64,000 bases of DNA from Arctopsyche grandis. Taxonomy: Eukaryota; Arthropoda; Insecta; Trichoptera; Hydropsychidae. Below the pieces are notes generated by a model. That model had not been told where the DNA came from and ran no database searches. It saw only the letters and a program-made list of their open reading frames with translations. This document shows, one piece after another, positions 35,974 to 49,384 of this stretch. Positions within the stretch are counted from its first letter, which is position 1. Each line of letters opens with the position of its first letter. The stretch spans positions 21,285,501 through 21,349,500 of the forward strand of contig NC_135365.1 in assembly GCF_051622035.1 (NCBI RefSeq). The letters run 5' to 3'. The position numbers and the translations under genes were made by a program.

Positions 35974-37230
35974 TGTTTACATAGACGATATTGATTGCAC
36001 TATTCTGGAATATAAATTCAAATTAAAATCACAAAGATCTGATTCACAATTTTTAGTTTAAAGTATTGACTTAGATAATATGTATGTAATAATATAGAGG
36101 TTGAAGAAAATACCAACTGACACTCAAAAAAATAAAATTCAACTAACCAACTAAAACATTTGGGGTATATTCTAAGCCAAAATACAGAACAATTCAAATA
36201 CATGAGGGTTAAATTCAGTGGTTAATAGTCCCCCTTCCATGAGGGTAATTACCTTGATAAGAGTCGCCCACATGACCATTACCAAACAGATAATCATCTA
36301 AAAACTGGAAATAGCGAGGGTGTATTACAACATGCGTACAAGGTTACTAATAACAAACCGAATTTAGTCAAAACGCCGGAGATAACTATAGAATCTGTCG
36401 GTTTAATCTTACGCATCCGTGGGATGAGAAGACGAGGTGGTACTGTCAACCTATGTACACATATTGTACGACCCCGACTTAATAAATGGATATAGCTAAA
36501 CCGAGCTGACGGTAATTGGAAATGATTCTGGTATACCTCAAAGCCTATAAGTATGTATGTATGTATGTAATATACGGAGGCATTTAATACGAATTCAATT
36601 TCAACTTATTTAACAAAGCGGTATATCTGCTGAATAATTTAGTTGGAATGTCGATATTGTACGTAATGTATGCAGAGCAATTTGTATACTTCCACGTTCA
36701 GAGGAAGAAGAAGACGTCACTTATGAAATATTCATGAAGGATTAATATTACATGGACGAGAGGGTGGCAACTTCTACTGACTTTCTCCGAGAGATGTCGA
36801 AGCTTCTACTCTTTATGGTGTGCGCAATGCTCTTTAAGAGGGCTGGACAGCAGCGCCTTGTCCATACAAACGTACTATACTTCTCCCTACCTCAATTATG
36901 GCACTAGAGAAATTATTTTTTAATATGCTATTGATATCCACCATTGGGGTGTATCTATCGTTTTATTTTTTTAATTAATTATTTTTTATAGGAGCTAGGA
37001 GCCGCCAAACATCTATAAAATCGTCTCTTTTTTACACCCACGAAAAGAGTCGCGTGGTTATTTAACGGTCGATTTTAAAAAAAATACGCCGATAGATGCA
37101 AAGAAAATATCTTTTTCATACCGATGATGAAATTTTTTTAAAAATTGGTCCAGTTTTGGAGGAGAAAATAGTAGAATACGAAACCTCGATTTTGTCAATT
37201 TAAAACACGTTTTATCTGGTCGAAGCGCAA
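35974..37230. other. RUSC intron; no gene seen
   Basis: No recognisable coding or repeat signature. A GTACGACCCC...AATAAATGG motif near 36465-36490 has the look of an LTR end, but no partner was found. Confidence 0.4.
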
Positions 37231-37310
37231 CTGTCGCATTCACTCAATATATATATTGATATATATTGTCGCATTCACTCAATATATACATACACTCAAT
37301 ATATATATCG
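37231..37310 (+). repeat. Short tandem repeat of TCGCATTCACTCAATATATA units
   Basis: Two to three imperfect copies with AT-rich spacers. Confidence 0.8.
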
Positions 37311-37519
37311 AAGAAAGGAACGGTAACAAAATTAAGATTTCGGATGTACAGCCCTCTTAAGAGTGTTGACCGTTTTTTATATATTGTATACATATCATGC
37401 ATGAATGTGATGATAGCCTACATTTACACTTCTATGTACTACTAAAGTGGCCAAAGATTCATTTTAAGTATAGCCTGGCACTATAAACAAATGTAATAAC
37501 TGCTCATGTTATATATATA

Positions 37520-37995
37520 TTTTTTTTATTTATATATATTTTAGCTATCAAGCTAATTTAAAAATACATCTTAATTATTATACTTAACTCTAAAATTTAT
37601 AATTAACTTATATGTACTGTCCCTCACAGAGGTGTCTCTTCGCACCTCGCAGGAATGCATCCATGTTTTTAGCAGACCTGATGCACTCAGGGAGGGCATT
37701 ATACATGAGCACACCCCTGTGAAAAACACCCCCAGCCATCTTATTCTTTCTTACGCCATTTAGAACTAGTTTGTCCTTATTTTTAGTATAAAAACTATGT
37801 TTATCTCTATTCCTTATTATATAATCATCAAAATACTTAGGTAATAACTTATGATCTAACTTATAAACAAAAGACAATGTACTAATATTTAGACTAATTC
37901 TAATACTCATCCATCCTGATTCATCTAACATACTTCCAATACTCTTAAATCTACTCACATTCAAAATAGCTCTCATAGCTTTATTTCATATGTCA
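37520..37995 (-). mobile_element. Jockey/CR1-like LINE, 3' end of reverse transcriptase ORF
   Basis: Minus strand reads NKAMRAILNVSRFKSIGSML, LSFVYKLDHKLLPKYFDDY and FHRGVLMYNALPECIRSA, then FLRGAKRHL and stop at 37608. NKAMR-x-IL, MLD-x-x-x-W and the MYN-LP-IR block are the standard C-terminal landmarks of this LINE group. 5'-truncated. The 3' end lies in an A-rich tract near 37520. The stop just upstream of NKAMR marks the truncation. Confidence 0.88.
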
Positions 37996-38017
37996 CAGTG
38001 AAATTATAATTTCACTG
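37996..38017. repeat. Perfect 22-bp palindrome, copy 1
   Basis: Arm CAGTGAAATTA followed by its exact reverse complement. An identical copy lies at 39228-39249; partial copies (GTGAAATTATA, CAGTGAAACTATAATTTT) lie at about 38027 and 38066. Confidence 0.9.
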
Positions 38018-38388
38018 ACGTATTAGTGAAATTATATCCCAATTAAATTTATACTGGCGCCTATCAGTGAAACTATAATTTTTGACAGTTGGATGATAGT
38101 GCGTCGCCGTTACGAATCGTGCCACTCCACGTCAGAATCCCGCTCCTGTCCATTCCCACTCTCCTCATGGTTTCGATTTGGCTTTTTTTGATTTCGCATG
38201 TGTGGGACTGGATGTGGAAGCAAACACATCATACTATCTTAGCAGCCAACACTTAATTATTTAAGGTTACGTTAGGTAAAGTTAGTGTGGGTTTTATTTA
38301 TTTAATGTTGGGTTACGTTAAGTTAAGTTAGGGTTGGCTTTATTTATTTAATATTAGGTTGTTAGAGTTGGTAGTACGTTGTAATTTA

Positions 38389-38753
38389 GCCAGCAGCATA
38401 GCTCGGTCGTTAAGCTTCTGCTTAACACCGAGAGGCACCGTGTTCGATCCCATGAGCTGGCGTCGATTGAAAAGAATTTATCTGTAGTGCTGCTGGTCAG
38501 ACTCGGATATTAGTGATTCCAGGTCGATCGTTTCCAATCAGAGTTTGTCAATTTCTCTGATTTCATTGTTGAAACGGTTCCCAATTAAAATTGGCTAAAA
38601 ATCCTTCCGGCTACTATGTCACCACTATTTGAGTATGATTAATGTACAATTCATAGATGTCTCATTAATTTGCGAGTTGTCGGTAAATGCTGCATTGTTT
38701 GTAATTGGCCAGGAAGGCGCATTGGGTTTACCTGTAAGGCTTTCCTGGTGTAT
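38389..38753 (+). mobile_element. SINE family A, nearly full length
   Basis: Head GCCAGCAGCATAGCTCGGTC, B box GTGTTCGATCCC, core GATTCCAGGTCGATCGTTTC to GAAACGGTTCCC, tail GCCAGGAAGGCGCATTGGG to CTTTCCTGGTGTATG. Confidence 0.93.
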
Positions 38754-39227
38754 GTATGTATGTATATGTAAAAAATAAAAAAATAAATTTGAATTACAAA
38801 TTCACTGACATTGAGAACCAGAGAAATGTAATATTAATAGAAGTGGCTTTAGGTGTTCTTTTGTTGTCAAGTGACATTCTGTCTACGGACAGATCTAAAT
38901 AATTTTAGCATCAGTAGTATTTGACGCTTGATGCTCGACGTTTGTCCGATAAAAACTTCTCTGTTTGTTTATATTACTTGCAAGATGGGCAAGCATCGGT
39001 AAAAATTGCACAATACATTCAAAAACACACAATAAACAACATGGGATACATTTTTATAAGTAAATTGATCCGATTGTATTCCGTGCGATGTAGCGTATTT
39101 ATAGAGACGTACCGCGTAAAATTGACAACAATTATTTATTCGTAAGGGCCCCTCTGTTCTTATTACATCTCTCTGTTGAGAACTGAATTTGTAATTCTAT
39201 TGTTACATCCGCACTCACTGCTTGAGT

Positions 39228-39249
39228 CAGTGAAATTATAATTTCACTG
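39228..39249. repeat. Perfect 22-bp palindrome, copy 2
   Basis: Identical to 37996-38017 and followed by AACAGTTTCACTG. The pair may bound a degenerate DNA transposon. Confidence 0.9.
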
Positions 39250-39275
39250 ATAATAACAGTTTCACTGTAGCATAT

Positions 39276-41890
39276 ACATATATGTACATAAATGGTAAAT
39301 GTGAGTTTCAGTGTTGAGATAATAAGCTGAAGGAATACAAAACTAGACGCGAGCAAAGCTGCTAAAGCTAATATCTAGTAAAAGTATCGACGTTTGCAGT
39401 ATTATGTAGTTATGAATATGGCTTCATTTTCAGCATTGTCTTCGTGGCTGAAAGCCCGTCATTAAAGCTAGCACACTCTCGTGACACTTACTGTGTGGTA
39501 TATGACTCTTACACATATGCATACATACGTATATGTATATGAAGTTGAGAAAAGCTCTTTTGAGTGGAAAGTTTTCCGCGTATATCGCGAGAAAAACCCC
39601 ATAGAACGGCGTCGACTAATAATACGAGATGGCGAAGCGATAAATTCGTGAAATTCCATGCAATGTTGGTGTTAATTGAAAAAAAATGAACTAAGTCTAT
39701 TCGATTCAAAGAAATGTGTTCCAGACTAAAAATTCCAGTACTGGTAAACGCGGTAAATTGAAAATTTTGCGAAATTAACTCGTAATTTGACGGATAAAAT
39801 GTGTAAAAAAATTATTTTTGACTTTGAAAATTCGTCAGGTAATTAATTATATGTATTTATAAGAAATAAAAATAACCATCAAAAGAAAAAAACATTTGAC
39901 TATTGATTGCAATACTCAAATTTGGCACAGAAATACTAGATTTTTAATTGCAGACTGAAAAAGACTAAAAACCGGTAAAAATCGATCATTCCTTTAAGCG
40001 CTCATATCTCCTAAATGACAACAAAAATTATTGTCATATTCAAATTCAGTGGGTCGAACTTATTAAAGATTGATTCGTCTCCGTTCCGGTAAGTAAAAAA
40101 CGTAATTTTTTTATTGTTGCTCAGTGCAATTACGACTTAAGAAACTTTCTACAAACATGCCACATATGTACATATAATAAAAAGTACCTTGACAAAAAGT
40201 TGTTTTTATAAAAATATTAAATTACTGAAACTTATTGTCTCATTATACATATATTTGTAAAATTGAACACACAAAGGCAACAAGTGTCAAAATTTCAACT
40301 TTACAATATTACAATTGTATCTTTGTTAAAATGTTTTTCAGTTATTTATTTTCTATCAAATACAGAAGGTCAAATACAAGTACAAAGTCGATACACTCTC
40401 AATTCAAAAATATAGTACCTTCATTAGGGTACATCAAAAACATCGAATTTAGGAATTCGGAAACACCTCTAGTTGGAAAAAGTTAATCTGTATCATGGGG
40501 AATCCGTAAAAAATAGTATAAACATTCTAAAAAGATTACTTGCACTACCACTAACCCATTTAATTTTGTGAAAATCGTAAATTTTACCGATTTTCGAAAG
40601 GTTTTTTTTTTATTTAAACTCAGTTTTAATAATTATTTTTTTTCAATTCACCTCATCATAAAAATGGAATAATTTTACATGAAAAAAACCTCATATAGGA
40701 TGTTTCGTCACATTACTTAAGGTACGAAAAAAAATCTGAAACTTTGAGGCGTAACATAATCACTGATTATGTACATGTGTAGAAGAAAAAAATTGACATT
40801 GGACTTAATTCGCTTTTAAACTGGAGAACGATAAATAATAAAGGGTAAGTCGAAAATTTTCGACACAGCTACTCCTTATCAGTCGCATTAAATCTGTTCA
40901 TAGCAACATTTCATATTTTGAACGGCTTTAACACGTGCCCCCAACGTTCTTCAGACACGCAATAAAAAAACTACGGAATGGAAGTCAAAGTAGAAGTATT
41001 GATTTTTTTGCGTAAAAAGAAATATACTTGAATGAAAAAATTGGGAGCGAAGGTCGGTCAAGAAGTGCAAGTGATTACAAAATTGAACTAGCAACATACA
41101 TACAAACAATATGTAAGAAGCTCAGACGTATATATTGAACAAAAATTGTATGAGAATAATTAATTCTAATTAAAATTTGAAGTTTTATATAAGGGCGTTT
41201 CCTCTTCCTTCAATTGGATTTAAAAATGTACAATGGTTATAATTTGGGTTAACGAACGACTAAAATGTCATCGTCTAATTCTCACGAGTAATTTTCACTC
41301 ATTGTGCAAAACACTGGATATTATTATATGTCTAACGACCATGGCGTTCGTTCTCGTGTGATCTATTATCATGGTTGAAATTTCCCTACACATCATAATA
41401 ATAATTATAATACTGAAATTGAATTTCACGGAAGATTCACACGGACTTCCAGCATACGGAACTAACGAGTCAATTGGATACTTCTCAAAAACTAATGAAG
41501 ACGTGTGTATAATCAAAATTGCTATTGCGTGGGACGCAAACGTGTTTTCCTTAGATACGTCCGTTGCCAAAGGGTTAAAAAAGGGCTATGCGACTATAAA
41601 TTCACGACATATGCAAAGGAGATATCACACTATAAAAGTTGATGAAACTTTTGATATACGAGCTTCTTATCAAACGCGACCGTGACACGCAACTTGGTTG
41701 GGAACTATCAACAAAAAGATAAATAAAAACGGAATAAGATTCGTAGGAAATATACGACTTAAAGAGAATTTCATCTCGAGATATGGAATTTCATTTCGAG
41801 ACCAACATTCCCTTCAAAGCCACAAGAATAAGGTAGTATGGATGAATTAGTCCAATGTGTGCACAGCAAGCATGGCTATTTATTTAAAGT
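39276..41890. other. RUSC intron; no gene seen
   Basis: AT-rich, no repeat family or coding signature recognised. The 104-codon plus-strand frame at 41371-41685 has an Ile run near its start and no known domain. Confidence 0.4.
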
Positions 41891-41892
41891 TT

Positions 41893-42482
41893 GAACCATT
41901 GTGTAATTACAGGAATTTCTAATGCGTCACAATAGTCAAAAAATATATTAATCATCATCATCATCATCTACAGCCATTCACCATCCACTGGTGGATGAAG
42001 GCCTCTCCAACACGCTTCCACTCGTCTCTGTTTTGCGCAACTCTCATCCACCTCACCCCAAACATTTTCCTAATTTCGTCTACCCATCTTCCCTACGGTC
42101 TTTCTTTACCCTTTTGCAGTCTCTCGGGTACCATTCTAGCACTTATTTTGTCCACCTTTCGTTCATTTTTCTAGCCACGTGGCCCACCCATTGCCATTTC
42201 AATCTCTTTACTCTATCGACTATGTCCACTACCCTTGTCATACTTCTCACCCACGTGTTCCGCTTCATGTCTATCCTCGTTATGCCGAGCATACAGCGTT
42301 CCATAATTTTATATATAAGGAGAAAAAGTTTTCAAAAATTGGAAATCTCTTACGTCAACAGTCAGCACCAATACATGTATGTACATATGTGCAACGACAA
42401 GCCGTGAATACAAAACATTGAGGCCCAAATGGAAGAGAGAAGATCAAAATTTACACATACTTCAAATCTAATTATGAAAATA
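41893..42482 (-). mobile_element. Retroposon family E copy interrupted by an RTE LINE end
   Basis: The 3' hairpin end (ACCATTGTGTAATTACAGG to CACAATAGTCAAAAAATAT, 41895-41947) and the 5' part (GAATACAAAACATTGAGGCC through AAATGGAAGAGAGAAGATCA, from 42405) match the intact E element at 51929-52259. The RTE fragment at 41952-42310 lies between them. Confidence 0.7.
41952..42310 (-). mobile_element. RTE-type LINE, 3' end (degenerate)
   Basis: Minus strand reads ERCMLGITRIDMKRNTWVRS, VVDIVDRVKRLKWQWVGHV, and ends at an ATGATGATGATG tail. Homologous to 2026 and 28592. Confidence 0.82.
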
Positions 42483-43492
42483 ATGATGAGTGCAGGCTAC
42501 CAGACAAATTGGTTAAAATAATCTATGATAATCTACGCTCACTGAAGTAGAAAATATCTCATTTATAGACTCGTCAGTAACGATTCCATTAAAGTTGGAT
42601 AATTCTTGGAATATGAGCCATCTGATAAAGAACTGAGCGGGCAGGAGGAATAATTATGTCTTAGATTATTGTTTTTATTTTTATTTCCTTTAGATTCGGT
42701 AACATTTTTTTACAAAGAAAGATTTCAAGAGACCAGTAGATTCTAAAAGAAAGTTCGTAAATCAAAAACTATTAAGAACCGTCATCTGAGAGAACATTGG
42801 AGGCGACTCTCCGACTTCAGAATGAAAAGAAAGCTCATAATATAATATAAATTAGAATGTACGAGACAGTAAAATGCGACCCAGATCTCAAACAACAGCA
42901 AATTCGCACACTGTCGAGAACAAATTAGCGAAAGGTCAAGGAAACGCCTGGTAATCCGATTCAAAACAAACGAGGACTTTTAATGAGGTAAGTTTTTGCC
43001 GTTGTAAAATCCTAAGTAAATCTCACGACGTGTACAAACTGCTTTAACGCATTATCCATACACAATTCGGCGAGTGCGTACCCAGAAAATTGCTTGTATG
43101 ATTTATTTTGGCATGCCCATACTCGAAATGGAGATTGATCGGAGTATATTAAAGAACGGGATCGTGCAAAATGAATATTCCGATTATCCAGAGGCGGAGT
43201 GGAAACCCAACCGACTGAATAACCCAGGATTGGAGAAAATCTCATTTTAGAGAATGTACATATAAAAGGTTTCCAGAAATTAAGTCGGGGTATAAACTAC
43301 TAAAGAATCGATTTTGGAACCATTTCGTGAAGGAGCTCGCTCCTCTATTCAATTTCAATATCTTAAGCCTATTTATTATGCAAAAACGAACGTATTTTAA
43401 ATACAATTTAGAGATCGTATTATTTTATCTTACTTTTACAATTATATAAAGTAGTCATACATTTGTGTATGTAAGAATACTTTATACTAGAC
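42483..43492. other. RUSC intron; no gene seen
   Basis: Nothing recognisable. Confidence 0.4.
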
Positions 43493-43643
43493 TCTTTATG
43501 ACGACAATTCAATTGGTTGAATATTATATTTTTTTCGATTCAAATAAATCTAATAAACAAACAAATGAATATTTACTATTAGATTCGTCATGTTTAAGCT
43601 GTTTATATTACAAATACTGAGCGAAGCCGGGTAAAACAACTAG
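43493..43643 (+). mobile_element. Short Helitron-like element (family H)
   Basis: Starts TCTTTATGACGACAATTC and ends GCGAAGCCGGGTAAAACAAC followed by TAG (CTAG at 43640-43643), then host T. The interior TTCGATTCAAATAAATCTAA matches 1790 and 54070. Confidence 0.65.
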
Positions 43644-43856
43644 TATGTAATAAAATTTCGGTCCAATTTAGTTAGCGGTTTGGGAGATAATTGAATTCAA
43701 AAACATAAAAAAAAATAGAAGATACCTATAAGGGAGATACCATTTCCGGTTAACTTAAAAATTTGAAAAAAAATTACGTCGTGTCGATAAGAATTTTAGT
43801 AACCAATACTAAGTTTCAGTTCGATAGGACTAACGGTGTTCAAAAAATCCCCAAAA

Positions 43857-43884
43857 TACACAAACACACACACACACACACACA
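43857..43884. repeat. (CA)n microsatellite
   Basis: ACACACACAC run. Confidence 0.9.
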
Positions 43885-43984
43885 TTTTTTTCTAGATCTC
43901 GAATTCAAATTTTTGTATGATCACAAAACTTCATCTATTGCTACTATGTACATAGATAAAGTAAAAATTTCATTAGTTTTTTTT

Positions 43985-44134
43985 ATTAAATTTATTTGAA
44001 TCAAAAAAAAAATTATAATATTAAACGACCGACCAATCTTGTACGTCTTTGACCAATCCAGTCAATCAGAAACGACTTTGGCGATAGCCAATCAGAAACG
44101 AATTACAGACGACATTTCGGATTTATATATAAGA
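43985..44134 (-). mobile_element. Helitron-like element (family H), 5' part
   Basis: Minus strand: TCTTATATATAAATCCGAAA, then two copies of TTTCTGATTGGCT/TTTCTGATTGACT and GATTGGTCGGTCGTT, as in the element at 53951. The 3' end is not recognisable. Confidence 0.6.
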
Positions 44135-44695
44135 CACACCCAGATGTTTCAAAACAATATACTACACGTAGGAAAATTTCATCCTCAAAAAATCCACATA
44201 AGCGTAGGACTTAAAGATATGAGTTTTGATAAGGTCACAGAGCACGCGATGAGCTTTCATTCCAGTGGCGCCTCGTGTATATTACGACGAAAAAAAAATA
44301 TAACAACGCAACATACAGACATACAGACAGACAGACACCCGCTTTAGCCTGATGAGGTATGGCAGAGATAAAGCGGTTCTCGGAAGGGTACGCCGACCGA
44401 CGGTTGCCACCCCCGCAAAACCGCAAACTTATAAAGCGAATAAAATATGACACCTCACGGTTTATAAATGCGTTCGCCATTTTTTTCCAGTCGAGAAATC
44501 GTGCAGTGTGACATTTTACAAATAAACTACACACAAGCATATCGTGTTCATATCGAACTAATAAATAATTTTATCCATACGTTGCTTCTTCACTCACATA
44601 AAACAAAAACAAAAGTTTAATCCAGTATACGTACATAGCTATTACAGTGTTAAAAGTATATAATTTAGCACAATTTAATTTTTATTATATACATA

Positions 44696-45099
44696 TATAC
44701 CAGGAAGGCCAAACAGGTAAACCCCAATGCGCCTTCCTGGCCAATTAAAAACGATGCAGCATTTTTATTACATAAGTATGAGACACTGAAAACTCGAGAA
44801 ATTAACGAGACATTTATGAATTTTAACTTGTACATTTAAGCATACTCAAATAGTGGTGACATAGTAGGTAGAAATATATTTAGCCAATTTTTAATCCAGG
44901 AACCGTTTCAACAATGAAATCATAAAAATTGGCAAACTCTGATAGGAAACGATCAACCTGGAGTCACAAATATCCAAGTCTGACCAGCAGCATTACAGAT
45001 ATACTCAGAATAAATTATTTTCGAGGTCAACTCACGGGATCGAACCCGGCGCCTCTCGGTGCTAGGCAAAAGCCCAACCACCGAGCCATGCTGCTGGCC
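44696..45099 (-). mobile_element. SINE family A, full length
   Basis: Minus strand: head GGCCAGCAGCATGGCTCGGT, A box TGGCTCGGTGGTTGG, B box GGGTTCGATCCC, core, and tail GCGCATTGGGGTTTACCTG. One of the best-preserved copies. Confidence 0.95.
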
Positions 45100-46660
45100 A
45101 ATAGTACATACAAAATACGTCGCAATTCTGCGAATGTCTTCAGTTATTTTGACTTTTTGATTTTTTTTAAGTAAACATTCTTTACAGGCGGTATAGTGAG
45201 CTGCTTTGATGAGACATCAATGTCACATTAACTGAAACTATGTGGGACTATATTAAGTGGGACGATACGGAAGGCACCCCAACATCCCTGCTCCATTTAG
45301 AAAGAGTTCACAAACCTAACTTGTTTCTTACCTTGTTTGTATGTAGTGTAAAACTAACGAACGATTTTTTTTTTTGCCAGTTTGATAGGATAATATTTTG
45401 AGATATTCTATTAATATCTCGAAGGGATAGAAACCAAATATGAGTAGAAACAGTATAGCATAACATCCATATATTGCCAGGCCCAAGAAATCGATACCCT
45501 AAACTTTCAACAGCATCGCCAATAGAACTCAAGACATTTTAGTACAACACCCTACGCCTAATTCAGTATTATAAAAAACATATTTACTCCATTTTTTAAT
45601 AATAATCCAAATAGAATATTGCTGAGAGCGATTATAAGTAGCGAAGAATGAAACGTATAAAAACCATTCACGAGCAATTTAGAGCAAACAGGCATGATTA
45701 AACGCGTCGTGAAATACGGGAAGTGGAAGAGGAAAATGGCGGAAATAGTACATGTATGTATAATACATTCACGTGCGAAGTTATCGGAAAATATAATCGG
45801 ATTAAGGCGTATTTCTGCGAATTCGTTTTTCTTCTGGGTCTCTTCTGCGGCACGAAAACTCACCCGGCAAGGGCGGCGCGAATTTATTCTACAAATACGA
45901 TAAAAGAAAATACGTATTTCCTCGAATTCCCCTCGTATATGTATTTTCGTTATAAAATCCATAAATTGCGATGGATCGCGTCTGCATAAAAAAACAGGAC
46001 TCCCCTTTAGACCATTTAAGGACACTGTTGCGGAACCAGTTTGTGGCCCGTTGCCAAATCGGGATGGCGAAGGGATACCATCGAATGAATCTTCAAATCT
46101 TGGAATGAGTATATTCGATGGAAAAAAGTGTCTTGTTGCGCTTCACAATTCTATTTGTGAATCTCGCTTTTGGCATAACGTTTATTTTCGGTGGAACGAA
46201 GGCGTGGCGTGATGCAAATTACAGATGTTACGAATCGTGTTGAAAACAGAAGCTAGTTTCTTCATAGCGAATCGTTAACACACTTCAGTGATACGTATAG
46301 ATGCTGCAAACTATTTCAAATCGAAATCATATTATAAACTCACTGATCTCTTTCATCTTTAAAGACACTTTGAATTGTAATAAATCATGTCGAGAAAATT
46401 CCCATCTTCCCATAGACAAATCTGCCCCTCATATATACATACAATATGCATATGTATTTACACATGAATGTATGTACATGTGAAACAACAACTTCATAGT
46501 ATAATAGACTATAATCAAATGCTTACGACTAGCCATAAACGTCGTAATCTATATGATAATGCTTGTAAATGAATGTATATACATACATACATTGGTTAAA
46601 CAATGTGATGATCAAGGTAATAATGGATCAAAACCCTCCATTGGCTATATTGTGGCATAA
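45100..46660. other. RUSC intron; no gene seen
   Basis: Unique-looking sequence. The frames at 45558-46025 overlap on both strands and have no known domain. A less AT-rich block at about 45680-46080 may be conserved non-coding. Confidence 0.4.
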
Positions 46661-47062
46661 CCAGCGGCGTGAACTAGTGGTTAGCATATTATGCTTTCGA
46701 GCAGAGTGGTCACGGGTTCGAGTCCCACTGCTGGCCAGACCGTGGTTTGTGACTCCAGGTCAATCGTTTCTTATATGAGTTTGCTCATTTTTCTGATTTT
46801 TATTGAAACGGTTCCCGTAAAATTGGCATCTCCTTTCCTATAACTTTGCTAATCTCAAGCTATTCGTCGTCTTGAGGTTCGCAAATTTGATTATAAAATG
46901 CTGCTAAAATTTCTCCATATATGTCACTGTGGGTGTTTGTATGAAATCGCATTGTATCAAATGCGTATGTATTAATTGATTGTATTGTATAAGTGCACTC
47001 GTCGCTTTGGAGCGATCTGCAAAGGCGAGTGTTCATGTTCTATGAAATAAAATAAAATAAAA
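46661..47062 (+). mobile_element. SINE family B, full length
   Basis: Head CCAGCGGCGTGAACTAGTGG, TTAGCATATTATGCTTTCG, B box GGGTTCGAGTCCCAC, core GACTCCAGGTCAATCG to GAAACGGTTCCC, B tail GTCGCTTTGGAGCGATCTGC and an AAATAAAATAAAA end. Confidence 0.92.
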
Positions 47063-47271
47063 ATAACAACGGTTGGCAGCACTCAATGGACCTGACAGTT
47101 TTTCTCCAGGTAGTCTAAATTAAGAAAATTCCAAAATCCAAAAACATTTTCTTTGTTTTTGCTTTAAGTAAAGTAAAAACTTATATTTGAGCACAGATAG
47201 TAGTAGTTATTATCTATGATATTATCAGATTTATATACAGATCGAAATTTCTCATTCATTTTTTCATTTAA

Positions 47272-47610
47272 CCAGCAACATACATAGATCAGTGGATAGC
47301 ATGTAATGTTTTCAATTGTGTGATCACGGGTTCTATCCCTGGCTTTGTTGCTGGCTGGACTTCGGATATATGACTCCAAGGTCGATCGTTTCCTTTCAGA
47401 GTTTACTAATTTATCTGATTTCATTGGAAACGGTTCCAACAAATTTTCAGTCCTATTCTATTTCTCGCAAGATTTGAGAGTACAGCATCTCATAAGTTGT
47501 TAATATTTAAAAATGCTGCAAAAATTTGTCCAAATATTTGATGACCGATATTTGCAATTGGTCTTGAATAATAATTATGTACAATGGAGACAATAGATGT
47601 TGTGTAAATA
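47272..47610 (+). mobile_element. SINE family C
   Basis: Head CCAGCAACATACATAGATCA, GTGGATAGCATG, B box GGGTTCTATCCC, core GACTCCAAGGTCGATCG to GGAAACGGTTCC. The tail is unlike A or B and resembles a TTTGCAATTGGTCTTGAATA stretch. Confidence 0.8.
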
Positions 47611-49384
47611 AAAATGTGTATAGCCGTATAAATAAAAAATACAGCAGTATTTTACACGTTGACATTCCATTGAGTGATTTTGAAAATCAATTGATACATA
47701 CTTTGGAATTAAAGCTAAAACTTTAGTACATTGTTATTATACGAAAAGAAATTTGCTTCGGATGGTTACTATTGTGCTTTGATAGAATACGAAAACATCA
47801 ACAAAACTGCATTAATACCAAATTCAATTGAACCAAATCCAAACTGTGAACCAAATCATTATTGAGTTGCAAAACAACATCATATGAAGAATCAAATATT
47901 TCGTAAAACTGTATCTAAGTATGTATGTGGAAAACCTAATGCTTTAGAGAAGGTCATAGAATATCATCAATTCTAAAACTCGGAATAGAATATAATAAAC
48001 TATGGACACTAAAGTGTGATCAAAAGATAGCTAATGCTACTAATTAAGACTTAAGTCGCAATAAAGGCGATCCTAAGCCTTTGCATATACAATGTATGTA
48101 CATTGACCGGTTCCAATTAGTAGCTGATGGGTAACGACAAACTAAAAAGCTATATTTAATGCACAAGGAGAAAAATCTGGGTACTTAACATTCATACAAT
48201 CCATACAATATACATACAAGGCATTCCATTTGACAGTAACATGTCAAAATCTGACAGCAGTATGACCTTGCGCGACAAATCAATCAACCTTATCCCCATC
48301 ACACACAATCTCATCTCATTCTGTCTCGTACTCTCCAAATTTATAAGATGCTAAGAAAACAACATAAACACGCCGAGAGGAGGGGAAAAAAAACAATCCC
48401 ATGACATTTACAAATTGCGAAACCGCTTTCAGATCACTCTGGAGACGTTAAAATCAGAGCGAGATCACTCCCATATTTTTTCACGTGGTTTCTTCTTTCG
48501 TGAGTAGAGGGGGATGATACCTTTCACGTTTACGAGCCTAATAGCCGTAAGTGCGGCGCATTTGGTAAATCGAGGCAATTTATCAGGACCTGGGTAGTGC
48601 CGGGTAGCAGTAGGGATCATATCTCAAGTTAAAAATAACCAAATCGTACATACACTTTAGGGGTAAATTTAGATGGGAGGGGATTTCCCCAAAACGCGAA
48701 ACAGTGATGATTGCCAGATATTCAAGGATACTAACTGACGAGCTATTTATGAATTCCAGTTCACTAGCGTATGTCGAAGTCGTAAATTAAACCCGCCATT
48801 CTTCATAGTTCTATTTATGTATGAATGTATTTACTATAACTGTAGATTCCTCGAATCATTGAGATAATACAAACTAGAAGCTGATTGATTCTGGGTATTG
48901 GTGGTTGGAAGTTCTGAGCTAGAGTAAATATTTAAAACCTAAAGTTTTGATTTATCTGATTATACCAATGAACCGTTAAAGAAAAACTGCAAAAATTTAA
49001 AGTAAATATGTATACCCAGCAGTAGTGGCAGCTCGTGAAAAATGTTTTTAGGGTAATGCATTTCTATAGGTACATATGTAGTTTCATACAGAGACTGGTT
49101 TGGTTGAGGTGCTGCAGTACCGCAATCCCTATAGAGGAGTAAGGATCGCAATTTACCATAAAATTTTATTTACCGGTATATAACGGTAAAAATAACGTGG
49201 ATAACTGTATATGGTTACTTTTCCTAAAAATGGTAGTCTTGATTGAACCGTAAATAATTAAAAATAAATCTCAGTTGAATAACTTCACATATAATCATAA
49301 TTGAAATAATCTTTTGATCCCATTTATAACGACTTGGTTGCTCTGTGTTGCCATTTTCTAGCATGCATCAGTGTAGCCACTCTT
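47611..49384. other. RUSC intron; no gene seen
   Basis: Nothing recognisable. The block at about 48280-48600 is less AT-rich. Confidence 0.4.

Noticed and set aside
41371..41685. 104-codon plus-strand frame
   Set aside because: An Ile run at the start followed by no recognisable domain; likely chance.
44039..44347. 102-codon plus-strand frame
   Set aside because: Its first third is reverse-strand Helitron family H sequence, so it is not a genuine gene.
45558..46025. 155-codon minus-strand frame with opposing frames
   Set aside because: Both strands are open over the same stretch; no known motif.
46661..46740. tRNA-like A and B boxes (also at 24274, 38389, 45040, 60564, 63518)
   Set aside because: They are the heads of SINEs followed by the shared core and tail. 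No cloverleaf with a proper acceptor stem was seen, so they are not tRNA genes.
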